In this document: piece by piece, positions 39,462 to 49,100 of the stretch
Layout of the letters: each line of letters starts with the position of its first letter
Numbering within the stretch: the first letter of the stretch is position 1
Origin: an uncultured Prevotellaceae bacterium
GTDB taxonomy: Bacteria; Bacteroidota; Bacteroidia; Bacteroidales; Bacteroidaceae
DNA: 64,000 bases
Reading direction: 5' to 3'
Assembly: GCA_947307015.1 (NCBI GenBank)
Contig: CAMZHV010000002.1
Coordinates: 1-64,000 of the forward strand
Notes under the pieces: generated by a model
Seen by the model: the letters and a program-made list of their open reading frames with translations, nothing else
The model's database searches: none
What the model was told of the DNA's origin: nothing
Program-made: the position numbers and the translations under genes

Positions 39462-40019
39462 ATGATTCTCCCCATTTACACCCTCGGCCAACCCGTCCTG
39501 CGTAAAGTGGCCGAAGATATAGATCCTGATGATCCCGAGCTGCAGAAGTTTGTGCAGGATATGTTCGACACCCTCGACCACAGCAGTGGTATTGGCCTCG
39601 CTGCTCCTCAGGTGGGACGTTCGCAGCGCGTCGTTGTCATTGACCTTAACCCCATCAAGGACGACTACCCGCAGTACGAAGGCTACCGTCATGTCTTCTA
39701 CAACCCCTATATTGAGGAGTACGACAAATCGAACCAGGAATCCATGGACGAGGGCTGCCTTTCCTTGCCCGGCATGAGCGAGAAGGTCAAGCGCCCCACA
39801 CGTATCCGCGTCACCTATCTCGACGATAACTTCCAGGAGCACGACGAATGGGTTGACGGTTACCTCGCCCGCGTTATGCAGCATGAGTTTGATCATCTCG
39901 ACGGCAAAGTCTACACCGACCACATCGTCGGACTGCGCAAGCAGATGATCAAAGGACAGATTAACGACATCATCAAAGGACGCTTCTCATGCGACTATAA
40001 GGTTAAAATTAAAAGGTAG
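39462..40019 (+). CDS. def: Peptide deformylase
   Basis: SGIGLAAPQVG, DEGCLSLPG and MQHEFDHLDG motifs. Confidence 0.97.
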   Translation: MILPIYTLGQPVLRKVAEDIDPDDPELQKFVQDMFDTLDHSSGIGLAAPQVGRSQRVVVIDLNPIKDDYPQYEGYRHVFYNPYIEEYDKSNQESMDEGCLSLPGMSEKVKRPTRIRVTYLDDNFQEHDEWVDGYLARVMQHEFDHLDGKVYTDHIVGLRKQMIKGQINDIIKGRFSCDYKVKIKR

Positions 40020-40154
40020 AAGACCCACCCCCAACCCCTCCCTAGTAGGGAGGGGAGTGTTTACTTATGCAAAAAGGATTTTTTAAGAAAGCTATAGACC
40101 TTGCTGTGCGCCAGCCGCTCCCCTCCCTTCACGGGAGGGGTTGGGGGTGGGTCT
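40020..40154. repeat. Inverted pair of palindromic elements (E1/E2) spanning the def-TPR junction and the TPR N-terminus
   Basis: agacccacccccaacccctccctagtagggaggggag ... gctcccctcccttcacgggaggggttgggggtgggtct; outer ends are AGACCCACCCCCAACCCCTCCC and its reverse complement. Confidence 0.92.
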
Positions 40155-42097
40155 TTTTCTTCCTCCTATTCCCTACTTTCCTTTTTGCTCAGATCAATAC
40201 CGACCGTGTGATGCTGATGGGTCGCAACGCCCTCTATTATGAGGACTATGTGCTCTCTATCCAGCGCTTCAACATGGTCATCAACGCCAAGCCCTATCTC
40301 TCCGAACCTTACTTCTTTCGTGGTCTTGCCAAGTTCTACCTTGAAGATTTTACAGGTGCTGAGCAGGACTGTGCCCTCAGCCTCGACCGTAACCCTTATG
40401 TCGCCACGACCTACCAGTTGCGTGGCCTCTGCCGCGTCAATCTCAAGAACTACGAGGGCGCTATCGCCGACTACCGCAAGGTCATCAATATGGAACCCAA
40501 GGACCGTGCCTCGTGGCACAATCTCATTCTCTGTCATTTCGAACTTAAGGATTATGCTGCCGCTGATAGTGCGCTCGATCAGATGATACGCTATTGGCCG
40601 CATGAGCCTGAGAACCTGACTATGAAGGCTCAGGTTGCCATACAACAGGGTGACACCGTTCGCGGTCTCGTCTTCGTGGATTCGGCACTCGTCCTTGATC
40701 CCTATGACGCACAGGCTTGGACCATGCGCTCCATGATCAGTCTTAACCGCGGTGAATACGAGCAGGCAGAAGGCGAAATAGATAAGGCTATCCTTCAGCG
40801 GCCGCGCATAGCTGGCAATTATATCAATCGTGCGCTCGCCCGCTTCCACCAGAACAATCTCCGTGGCGCAATGTCAGACTACGATCAAGCCCTTGAGATA
40901 GAGCCGCGCAACTACCTTGGCCATTTCAACCGAGGCTTGCTTCGTGCGCAGGTGGGCGACGACAATCGTGCCATTGAGGATTTTGATTATGTCCTCTCCG
41001 TTGAGCCGGACAATATGATTGCGCTCTTCAATCGCGCCTTGCTCCTTGACCAAACAGGCGACTATCATGCAGCCCTTCGCGACATCACGACTGTTCTCGA
41101 CTCTTTTCCTGATTTTCTCGTAGGTTATCAGCAGCGCGCTGCCATTCGTCGCAAGTTAGGTGATTCCTATGGTGCTGAGCGCGACGAGTTTCGTGTCCTC
41201 AAAGCTCGCATGGATGCTCGTGCCGGCATTGCCCATAAGCCCGCCAAGACCCGTAAGAAAAGCGAACGAAATATCGAGGACTACGCCTCCATCGTCGAGG
41301 CCGATACTGATGAGCCGGAGCATGAATACGCCAGTACCTACCGGGGACGCGTACAGGATCGCCGTGTCGACATTCAGCCGCAACCCCTCGTCATTCTCTC
41401 GCAGCACCGCCTGCAGAGTCCCACCTCCCGTTATGTCCCCTACGACAGCCAGCTCGAAGCTATCAACGCCAGCGAGCATCTCCTGCGTCCAGTGGCTCTC
41501 GCGACGCTCGAACCGCAGCTCGACGAGAGCGAGCTGAAGCTCCACTTCAATTCCATTGCTCTCCTCACCGCGCAAATTGACGATCAGCGTCAGCCCGACG
41601 CCCGCCTCTATTTCGCCCGCGCCGTCGATTATTACCATGTCCGCGACTTCGAGTCTGCTCTCAACGATCTCGGCCGTGCCGAAGACCTTGACACCAAAAA
41701 CGCCCTCATCCCCTTCATGGAAGCTCAGGTGCGCTGCCGCCTCATGGAAGCACAGAACAGTGATGCCGATGCCCCTTCTGCCACCGTTCGCCTCGGCTAT
41801 CAGCGCGCTATTGATGACCTGCGTCGCGCCATATCCCTGCATCCGCGCTTTGTGTATGCCTGGTATAACATTGGTAGCATCTATATCGTCCTCCACGACT
41901 ACAATCAGGCGCGCACCGCCCTCTCCGAAGCACTCAACATCGATGCTCGCTTCCCTGATGCCTATTACAACCGCGGTGTCGCCGCTATCCTTGATGGTAA
42001 CCTCCAGTCTGGTCTTGCCGATTTGTCGCAAGCCGGCGAATATGGTTTATATCAGTCCTACAACCTCATCAAACGCTACTCCAAGGAGAAGAAATGA
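40067..42097 (+). CDS. Secreted TPR-repeat protein (676 aa)
   Basis: Many TPR motifs (YFFRGLAKFYLEDFTGAEQDCALSLDRNP, AIADYRKVINMEP, AWYNIGSIYIVLHDYNQARTALSEALNIDARFPDAYYNRGVA). Confidence 0.9.
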   Translation: MQKGFFKKAIDLAVRQPLPSLHGRGWGWVFFFLLFPTFLFAQINTDRVMLMGRNALYYEDYVLSIQRFNMVINAKPYLSEPYFFRGLAKFYLEDFTGAEQDCALSLDRNPYVATTYQLRGLCRVNLKNYEGAIADYRKVINMEPKDRASWHNLILCHFELKDYAAADSALDQMIRYWPHEPENLTMKAQVAIQQGDTVRGLVFVDSALVLDPYDAQAWTMRSMISLNRGEYEQAEGEIDKAILQRPRIAGNYINRALARFHQNNLRGAMSDYDQALEIEPRNYLGHFNRGLLRAQVGDDNRAIEDFDYVLSVEPDNMIALFNRALLLDQTGDYHAALRDITTVLDSFPDFLVGYQQRAAIRRKLGDSYGAERDEFRVLKARMDARAGIAHKPAKTRKKSERNIEDYASIVEADTDEPEHEYASTYRGRVQDRRVDIQPQPLVILSQHRLQSPTSRYVPYDSQLEAINASEHLLRPVALATLEPQLDESELKLHFNSIALLTAQIDDQRQPDARLYFARAVDYYHVRDFESALNDLGRAEDLDTKNALIPFMEAQVRCRLMEAQNSDADAPSATVRLGYQRAIDDLRRAISLHPRFVYAWYNIGSIYIVLHDYNQARTALSEALNIDARFPDAYYNRGVAAILDGNLQSGLADLSQAGEYGLYQSYNLIKRYSKEKK

Positions 42098-42219
42098 TGG
42101 CGAGCGTCTGCGCGTGAAGGCAATAAAGTAGCGTCTGTTGCGTTTTTCTTGGCAAAACGTGCGGTTTTCTGAATAGAAAGCGGTATCTTTGCAGCCGATT
42201 TTCATTCATATCAAGCAAA

Positions 42220-43542
42220 ATGACAGGCAGGATAGCAACACCAATCCAACGTGATATTGTCGACGGGCTCATCGCGCAGCTCGGTATTCAGGATTTCGCC
42301 AAGGCTACCATCCGCGAAGTGAAGCAGGTGGCAGCGATGGCTGAGAAGCAGAGTGGGGTAGAGTTCATCAAAATGGAGATGGGCATACCCGGACTGCCTG
42401 CTGCCGAAGTCGGCGTGCGGGCACAGATTAAAGCCCTCGAGGACGGCATAGCACATTCTTACCCCGATATACAGGGCTACCCCGAACTGAAAGCACAAGC
42501 CTCGCGCTTCGTTAAAGCATTCATTGGCGTTGACGTTGCAGCCGAGGGCTGTGTGCCTGTGAGCGGTTCTATGCAGGGCACGTTTGCCTCGTTCCTCACC
42601 TGCTCGCAGGCCAACCTGCAAAAAGATACCGTATTGTTCATCGACCCGGGTTTCCCCGTGCAGAAGATGCAGCTACAGGTCATGGGTGTCAAGTACGAGA
42701 CCTTCGATGTCTATGACTTCCGTGGCGATAAGCTGCGTGGCAAGCTGGAGAGCTACCTCTCGAAAAACAATATCTGTGCCATCGTCTATTCTAATCCTAA
42801 CAACCCCTCGTGGGTGTGCCTTACGGAGAGTGAGCTGCAGACCATTGGCGAGCTGGCGACACAGTACGAAGCCATCGTGATGGAGGACTTGGCCTACTTT
42901 GCCATGGATTTCCGCGAAGACCTCAGTGTGCCCTTCCAGCCGCCTTATCAGCCCACTGTGGCACGCTACACCGACAATTACATGTTGCTCATCAGCGGTT
43001 CCAAGGCATTCTCTTATGCTGGCGAGCGCATCGGTGTGGTCTGTATCAGCGACAAACTTTTCCATCGTCATTTCGACGACCTCTCGGCTCGCTATGAGGG
43101 GCTGCCTTTCGGCCTCGTCTTCTCCACCCGTATGCTCTATGCCCTGAGCAGCGGCACCAGCCATTCGGCGCAGTACGCGCTGGCTGCGATGTTCCGTGCA
43201 GCCTGCGATGGTGAGTACCGTTTCCGTGATGAAGTGAAGGTTTATGGCGAACGTGCCAAGAAACTGAAAGAGATTTTCTTACGACATGGCTTCCACATTG
43301 TCTACGACCGCGACTTGGATCGTCCCGTGGCCGATGGCTTCTACTTCACCATTGGTTACAGCGGCATGACGAGCGGTCAGCTCGCACGCGAACTCATGTA
43401 TTATGGTGTCTCGGCTATCTGCCTCATCACAACTGGTTCGCATCAGGAAGGTTTGCGTGTCTGCACATCGTTCATTGAGGACCATCAGTACACCCAGCTC
43501 GACGAGCGCATGACCATCTTCGAGGCAAACAACGCACATTGA
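42220..43542 (+). CDS. Class I/II PLP-dependent aminotransferase
   Basis: SYPDIQGYPELKAQASRF, SNPNNPSWVCLTESEL and SGSKAFSYAGERIG (Schiff-base Lys). Confidence 0.92.
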   Translation: MTGRIATPIQRDIVDGLIAQLGIQDFAKATIREVKQVAAMAEKQSGVEFIKMEMGIPGLPAAEVGVRAQIKALEDGIAHSYPDIQGYPELKAQASRFVKAFIGVDVAAEGCVPVSGSMQGTFASFLTCSQANLQKDTVLFIDPGFPVQKMQLQVMGVKYETFDVYDFRGDKLRGKLESYLSKNNICAIVYSNPNNPSWVCLTESELQTIGELATQYEAIVMEDLAYFAMDFREDLSVPFQPPYQPTVARYTDNYMLLISGSKAFSYAGERIGVVCISDKLFHRHFDDLSARYEGLPFGLVFSTRMLYALSSGTSHSAQYALAAMFRAACDGEYRFRDEVKVYGERAKKLKEIFLRHGFHIVYDRDLDRPVADGFYFTIGYSGMTSGQLARELMYYGVSAICLITTGSHQEGLRVCTSFIEDHQYTQLDERMTIFEANNAH

Positions 43543-43576
43543 TATTCAGTCTTATAAAACACAACAACACACAACA

Positions 43577-44749
43577 ATGACACAACGAAATCATTTCGCT
43601 AAAGCTATGCTTGCCATCGCTTTGGCTATGTTCACCAGCACCGCAGTCATGGCACAGCAAGACACGACAGCCGTTAAGTCCGAGCCAACACTTCTGCGCA
43701 AGGTGGTGGGTGAGAAAGCACCCGACTGGTTGAAAGATGTCAGCGACCGCATTCAACTGCACGGCTATGCGCAGGGTGGCTACACATACAGCCACAAAGG
43801 CGGGGCTGATGCCAACACATTCGACATCAAGCGCGTACTCTTCTGGGCCAATGCACGGATAACCGACCGCTGGTCGTTTCTCTTCATGCACGACTTCTCC
43901 AGTGTCGTTCAGGAGTTTTACACAGATTTTCGCATCACGAAGAACAAGGCGCTGACCGTTCGTCTCGGACAGTTCAAGAACGGTCTCTCCTTGGAGAATC
44001 CGCTTTCGCCGACTGCCATGGAGGCCATCGATGTCTATTCCGAAGGTGTCACGTACCTCACCGGTTGTGGCAGTGACCCGCTCTTTGGCGTGCAGTATGG
44101 CCGCGACCTCGGTCTCTCGCTCTTCGGTGAAACGAACAACGGATTCTTGAGCTATGAGGCGCAACTGATGAACGGACAGGGCATCAACAAAAAAGACGGG
44201 AACAACACGAAGGATGTCATCGCACGCCTGGGGCTCCATCCCGGCAGGGCTTTCATGGCCAGTCAGGGCATCGACCTTAACTTCATTGTGACGGGACAGA
44301 TTGGACGCGGGCATAACGTCCTGACCGACGGCAAGACATCCGTCTACAACCCCACCATCGCCAACGGACAGAACTACAAGCGCAACCGCTGGACAATTGG
44401 TGTGGATTTTAAGTCCAAGTTTTTGAAGGCCCACGGTGAATACCTCGAAGGCTGGGACGGCGACGCCCACAGTTGGGGCGCCTACGTGACTGGATCTGTG
44501 CCCCTCGGCACGCCGAAGGTTGAGTTTGTAGGTTCCTACGATTACTTCAACTTCAATACTGCCCTTGGCTACGATCAGCACAAGGCCATCGCCGGCCTCC
44601 AATACTGGTTCTTCAAGCGTTGTCGCGCACAGGTTCAGTACGTTTATAAGAGCGCTTACCTCACGGGCGCAGCAAGCGATCCGAACACCCGGTTCATCAA
44701 AGAGGGAAATCACGCCGTGATGTGTCAACTACAAATCCGTTTTAACTAA
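43577..44749 (+). CDS. OprO/OprP-like outer-membrane porin
   Basis: Signal peptide; IQLHGYAQGGYTYSH...FDIKRVLFWANARITDRWSFLFMHDFS...; C-terminal aromatic/Asn (MCQLQIRFN). Confidence 0.8.
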   Translation: MTQRNHFAKAMLAIALAMFTSTAVMAQQDTTAVKSEPTLLRKVVGEKAPDWLKDVSDRIQLHGYAQGGYTYSHKGGADANTFDIKRVLFWANARITDRWSFLFMHDFSSVVQEFYTDFRITKNKALTVRLGQFKNGLSLENPLSPTAMEAIDVYSEGVTYLTGCGSDPLFGVQYGRDLGLSLFGETNNGFLSYEAQLMNGQGINKKDGNNTKDVIARLGLHPGRAFMASQGIDLNFIVTGQIGRGHNVLTDGKTSVYNPTIANGQNYKRNRWTIGVDFKSKFLKAHGEYLEGWDGDAHSWGAYVTGSVPLGTPKVEFVGSYDYFNFNTALGYDQHKAIAGLQYWFFKRCRAQVQYVYKSAYLTGAASDPNTRFIKEGNHAVMCQLQIRFN

Positions 44750-44787
44750 ATAGTAAATTGTAAATCGTCAAATAGTCCAATTAATCC

Positions 44788-46311
44788 GTGTTTATTAAAG
44801 TTATCCTTACTATCATCTTCCTGGCCGTGATGGTAGGCGTGGGCATCTATTCCCACAAGCAGGCCAGATCGGTCGATGGTTTCGTCCTCGGTGGTCGTGC
44901 CGTAGGTCCTTGGTTGTCCGCTTTTGCCTTTGGCACCAGCTATTTCTCCGCTGTCGTTTTCGTAGGCTATGCCGGCCAGTTCGGCTGGAAGTACGGTCTG
45001 TCGTCCGCATGGATTGGTATAGGCAACGCCGTCATCGGTTCGCTTTTGGCGTGGATTATCCTTGGCCGTCGCACCAAGCTGATGACCCAGCACATAGAGA
45101 GTCGCACTATGCCTGATTTCTTCGGCACACGTTTCGGTAGCCAGAGCCTCCGCGTGGTGGCCAGCATCATCGCCTTCGTGTTCCTCATCCCCTACACCGC
45201 CGGTGTCTACAGCGGCATCTCGCGACTCTTTGAGATGGGTTTCAACATCCCCTACGAATACTGCGTGATCATCATGTCCGTCCTTACCGCCATCTATGTC
45301 ATCCTCGGCGGCTACAAGGCTACTGCCATGAATGACTTCATCCAGGGCATCATCATGCTCTTCGGTATCGTCACCGTGATTGCAGCCGTGCTGAACGCTC
45401 AGGGTGGTTTCTCCACAGCTGTAGAGAGGTTGGCTTCCATTCCCTCCGATGCCGATCCGTCGGTGAACGGCGGCTTTGCCTCATGGTTCGGTCCCGACCC
45501 GTGGGGACTTCTTGGTGTCATCGTCCTAACCTCACTCGGAACCATGGGCTTGCCCCAGATGGTAGGTAAGTTCTATAGCATCACCGACGAGGCAGCCATC
45601 CGTCGCGGTACTGTTATCAGCACCGTCTTCGCCTTCATCGTGGCTGGCGGCTGCTATTTCCTCGGCGGTTTTGGACGTTTGTACGACCCCGTCATAGCCG
45701 CCAACGGCAAGATTGCTTACGACTCTATTGTGCCCGCCATGCTTACGACGCTGCCCGACGTGCTCATCGCCCTTGTCGTGCTCCTTGTGCTCTCGGCTTC
45801 CATGTCCACGCTGGCCTCGCTTGTCCTCACCAGTTCCAGCACCATGACTCTCGACCTCATCTATCGCGACAAGAAGGCATTGCCCGGCGAAGTGGAGGAG
45901 GGTAGTATCGATGATGTTGTCGCAGAACGTGTCGAGCGTCGTAAGGTCGTCGTCATGCGCGTCCTCATCGTCTTCTTTATCGTCATCTCCCTGATGATAG
46001 CCCTCAATCCGCCCACCTTCATCGCCCAGCTCATGGGTATCTCTTGGGGTGCGCTGGCTGGAGCCTTCCTCGCTCCCTTTATGCTCGGCCTCTACTGGCG
46101 TGGCGTGACGCCCGCTGCCGTCTGGGCCTGCTTCATCTGGGGCGTAGGTCTCACCGTCATCAACATGCTCCTTGGCAACCCCATCAATCCCATCAACTGC
46201 GGTGCCATCGCCATGGTCGGCGGCTTCCCCGTCGTCTGCCTCGTCAGTCTCTTCACCAAGAAATTGCCGCGCGAGGACGTTGACCGTATGTTCGCCTGCT
46301 ACAACAAGTGA
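44788..46311 (+). CDS. Sodium:solute symporter family protein
   Basis: DGFVLGGRAVGPWLSAFAFGTSYFSAVVFVGYAGQFGWKYG and FYSITDEAAIRRGTVISTVFAFIVAGGCYFLGGFGRL. Confidence 0.93.
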   Translation: MFIKVILTIIFLAVMVGVGIYSHKQARSVDGFVLGGRAVGPWLSAFAFGTSYFSAVVFVGYAGQFGWKYGLSSAWIGIGNAVIGSLLAWIILGRRTKLMTQHIESRTMPDFFGTRFGSQSLRVVASIIAFVFLIPYTAGVYSGISRLFEMGFNIPYEYCVIIMSVLTAIYVILGGYKATAMNDFIQGIIMLFGIVTVIAAVLNAQGGFSTAVERLASIPSDADPSVNGGFASWFGPDPWGLLGVIVLTSLGTMGLPQMVGKFYSITDEAAIRRGTVISTVFAFIVAGGCYFLGGFGRLYDPVIAANGKIAYDSIVPAMLTTLPDVLIALVVLLVLSASMSTLASLVLTSSSTMTLDLIYRDKKALPGEVEEGSIDDVVAERVERRKVVVMRVLIVFFIVISLMIALNPPTFIAQLMGISWGALAGAFLAPFMLGLYWRGVTPAAVWACFIWGVGLTVINMLLGNPINPINCGAIAMVGGFPVVCLVSLFTKKLPREDVDRMFACYNK

Positions 46312-46342
46312 TAGGGGTTATAAAGGTTTGATCTAAAAAAGC

Positions 46343-46379
46343 CACTCGTCACTCACGCTGAGTGACGAGTGATCTTTTT
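46343..46379. terminator. Hairpin terminator between convergent genes
   Basis: CACTCGTCACTCA - CGC - TGAGTGACGAGTG then ATCTTTTTT. Confidence 0.9.
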
Positions 46380-46466
46380 TTATAAGATTGGGCTCAGAAT
46401 ATTTGAGGAAAATATATAGAACAAGAATCTAAGCGGACGCTTCTGTCTATATGGTTTTATTGATGG

Positions 46467-47414
46467 CTATAAAGCTTCTATCTCTTCTGGGCTTAAGCCT
46501 GTGACTTCAGCGATGACGTCTCTGGTCATACCGAGCCCCTTCATCTTGCGAGCATTGTCTATTGCAGCCTGTTGCAGACCTTGTTGCAGACCTTGTTGGA
46601 TGCCTTGTTGCAGACCTTGTTGGATGCCTTGTTGCAGACCCTTTTCCAACCCCTCTTTCATCCCCTCATACTTTCCTTCATCACGTGCACCGTCAACGGT
46701 GTTGCGCAGGATGGCACGATCCATGAGGTAACGGTCATAGATAACACGCTCGTCGCGACTCATGCGCATCAGATCCAGTTTCTCACGTGCCGCCTTCAGA
46801 CCAGGGGCATCAGCATCCTCGGGGATGTCTGTCGTGGAGAGGAAATATAGCCATTGATCCAGCGGCACGCGGCTCCAGCGGTTGAAGTCGTTTACCTTTA
46901 ATATGACATAGCGGGGATAGAGGTCACTCACGGCATCGGCCTGGAACTTCTGTTTCTGGAAGGGTGACAGCTCCAGCAGGTCGCCCTTCGTCAAACCGCG
47001 GAACTCCGTCTTGCCTTCATAGACATAATCCTCTCCCTGCCCAAGGTCGAAATAGACGATATTGATGCTATAGACACGTTTCACGTGTTCATAGTTCTCG
47101 CCGCTCTCGATGTACTCCGTCACGAGCTTCGAGGCACCGAAGAGCATACGCTGGAAATAGGCCTGTTCGGGTTCGCCCTGCACCTCGATGAGCAGCAGGT
47201 CGCCGTTCTCGTCCTGAGCCAGCAGGTCAACGCGGTTGCTCTTGGAGTCCTGATCCTCCTTATTACTCTCACTTTCCAGTAGGCTCTTGATGGTGATGGT
47301 CTTACCTAATATCACGCTCACGAAGCCCTCCAGCACGTCATGGTTAGCCTTCTCGCGCAAGAGGTGCTTCAGTGCCCAGTCAAAACTGATGAATGTCCGT
47401 TTCTTCCGTGTCAT
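46467..47414 (-). CDS. Rpn/PD-(D/E)XK nuclease family (putative transposase-type) protein
   Basis: FISFDWALKHLLREKANHDVLEGFVSVILG, RVDLLAQDENGDLLLIEVQGEPEQAYFQRMLFGASKLV; Q/G-rich repeat near the C-terminus. Confidence 0.9.
   Translation of the reverse strand: MTRKKRTFISFDWALKHLLREKANHDVLEGFVSVILGKTITIKSLLESESNKEDQDSKSNRVDLLAQDENGDLLLIEVQGEPEQAYFQRMLFGASKLVTEYIESGENYEHVKRVYSINIVYFDLGQGEDYVYEGKTEFRGLTKGDLLELSPFQKQKFQADAVSDLYPRYVILKVNDFNRWSRVPLDQWLYFLSTTDIPEDADAPGLKAAREKLDLMRMSRDERVIYDRYLMDRAILRNTVDGARDEGKYEGMKEGLEKGLQQGIQQGLQQGIQQGLQQGLQQAAIDNARKMKGLGMTRDVIAEVTGLSPEEIEAL
46571..46642. repeat. In-frame tandem repeat (12/24-bp period, GTTGCAGACCTT / GTTGGATGCCTT)
   Basis: Encodes GLQQGIQQGLQQGIQQGLQQGLQQ in the Rpn-family protein. 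Confidence 0.9.
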
Positions 47415-47486
47415 AGGTTTTCTAATGATCTTTTTATTGATTCATTCAGCATACAAACGTCGATAAGAATGTCATCTTAGACGCCG

Positions 47487-47517
47487 CAAATTTATGTATT
47501 TTCTCTCAACTGGCAAA
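47487..47517 (-). promoter_or_regulatory. Bacteroidetes-type promoter of the Rpn-family gene
   Basis: Minus strand TTTG - 19 nt - TAAATTTG. Confidence 0.6.
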
Positions 47518-47551
47518 GGAAAAGAACAATTATTTGAATTTTTTGCACTGA

Positions 47552-47645
47552 ATTGTGTGAGGTGTAGATGGGCGTAGGATGGGGCGCAGGGTGTAGGATA
47601 GAGACCCGAAATTTGGTGCTTTCACAAAATACCTTTATATGTCAG
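47552..47645. repeat. GTGTAGGATGG-type dispersed repeat, copy 1
   Basis: ggtgtagatgggcgtaggatggggcgcagggtgtaggatagagacccgaaatttggtgctttcacaaaatacctttatatgt; aligns with 60.71-60.80 kb. Confidence 0.8.
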
Positions 47646-47648
47646 TAG

Positions 47649-47873
47649 TTATTCCCAATTGAAATCGAAGAAGTCATCTGCGAAGCTATTATCCTTGACG
47701 GACGGGTCAAGTTTGCCATCTTCATCAACACCACCGTAGTCGATGCCGTTATTACTGCTCACGCCACTTTCTGCAATAGGTTTCTCATCGAGAATCTTGT
47801 AGCAGTTCACATGAGGAATGATATATGTCTTTTTCATTGCCGTAGTATTGTTAAAGTTATACATTTTCATCAT
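47649..47873 (-). CDS. Small peptide (74 aa; internal start MKKTYIIPHVNCYKI...)
   Basis: Last gene of the surface-protein cluster, 3 nt after the preceding stop; MKKTYI.P-type start and acidic/aromatic C-terminus (FADDFFDFNWE). Confidence 0.6.
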   Translation of the reverse strand: MMKMYNFNNTTAMKKTYIIPHVNCYKILDEKPIAESGVSSNNGIDYGGVDEDGKLDPSVKDNSFADDFFDFNWE

Positions 47874-47876
47874 CCA

Positions 47877-49067
47877 TCACTTGACTGCGACTTTCTTGCC
47901 ATCCACGATATACACACCACGCTGTTTAGGAGTTCCCATCTTGCGTCCAGCAATGTCATAAACTGATGATTCTCTCAAATGTTCCAAGTCATAAACCCAT
48001 GTTGTGGTATCATTGTTAAAAGACATCTTAACGTTTGCTTCATTTTTAACTCCTGCCAGTACATCCTTAAAATCAAAGTATGCACGGAATGCCTTCATTT
48101 TTGTTTGGCCTGTCGAGTACCAGAATTTGTTGTCGTTGAGGAAAAGACTATATATTGGAACAATGGTTTGAGCATGGTATGTTCCCCGAAATGTGCCATA
48201 TACCTCTTTGCGAGAACCGCTACGTCCATTGTTATATTCAGCAAATGCCCCATCTTCGTCAGGTACTAATGAAACACCATTAACCGTGAACTCACTAATA
48301 TTTGCCGATACCTTTATAATATATGGGGTATTAGCCATTAAACCGTCCTCAGCAAGGTTAGCATCATCAAAACTAACAGTTAAGGATGTAGCTTCTTCGT
48401 TCATTTCATGCTCTATATATTCAGCCAGTTGAACGTCACTACCGAAAACTTCATAAACCTGTGACTCCGTCATGTCAAAAGGCAGACATAAAGTGCTCCA
48501 TTGTCCTGACTCTATAGTACGTTTAACAGTGACATTAACATTTTGTGCGGCTTTGGGAACCGTTGTTGAATTCTCGTCGAGAACAACAGAATGACTGCTG
48601 ACAACGTCAAGCAAGAATGTTGCATCTGCGACAGGAACACGTTCATCACCTATAAGGGTAATGTTGCATAAGGTGACGGTATATTGACCAAGTAGTATGC
48701 TATTTCCTACCGTGAACTCCACAGTGCCCAAATCCTGCAAACCTATGCCGGGAATAGGAGTATCGCTATAGGATAACACTCCGCAGCGTGCAAGATTTTC
48801 GATGTCAACGCCTCCGACATTACCAATTGTGAATGCCCCGTCCCATGTTGCAACTGTTTTTGCCGTTCCCGTTGTAGTGAAACCCGCCTGCGGAAACTGA
48901 ATGTCGAACTCCATTCCCGTGTAGCTGCCGCCATCAGTGTCTAACTGTATGGTTAACGCAACTTTTTCACCTGGCAATGCTTCCATGTCAGCTACTGTAA
49001 CTTGTTGTGCTGCTGCCCCTCCGCATACAGCGAAGAGGGCAGTCAGACTAAATATTAGTTTCTTCAT
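47877..49067 (-). CDS. Secreted protein with cohesin-like N-terminal domain and C-terminal sorting-like tail
   Basis: VTVADMEALPGEKVALTIQLDTDGGSYTGMEFDIQFPQAGF (cohesin-like); C-terminus SVYDIAGRKMGTPKQRGVYIVDGKKVAVK (T9SS-like). Confidence 0.78.
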   Translation of the reverse strand: MKKLIFSLTALFAVCGGAAAQQVTVADMEALPGEKVALTIQLDTDGGSYTGMEFDIQFPQAGFTTTGTAKTVATWDGAFTIGNVGGVDIENLARCGVLSYSDTPIPGIGLQDLGTVEFTVGNSILLGQYTVTLCNITLIGDERVPVADATFLLDVVSSHSVVLDENSTTVPKAAQNVNVTVKRTIESGQWSTLCLPFDMTESQVYEVFGSDVQLAEYIEHEMNEEATSLTVSFDDANLAEDGLMANTPYIIKVSANISEFTVNGVSLVPDEDGAFAEYNNGRSGSRKEVYGTFRGTYHAQTIVPIYSLFLNDNKFWYSTGQTKMKAFRAYFDFKDVLAGVKNEANVKMSFNNDTTTWVYDLEHLRESSVYDIAGRKMGTPKQRGVYIVDGKKVAVK

Positions 49068-49100
49068 TTTCTGATATGATTTTTGTTGTTATTCATTTTG

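Noticed and set aside
43472-44728. 418-aa minus-strand ORF opposite the porin gene
   Set aside because: Fully antisense to a well-supported OprO/P-like CDS; such shadow ORFs arise from codon bias. The same applies to 3582..4520, 4780..5796, 9499..10665, 12160..13209, 14538..15449 and 27781..28680.
46467-47414. Intact insertion sequence
   Set aside because: The protein belongs to an Rpn/PD-(D/E)XK putative transposase family, but no terminal inverted repeats or target duplication could be recognised around it.
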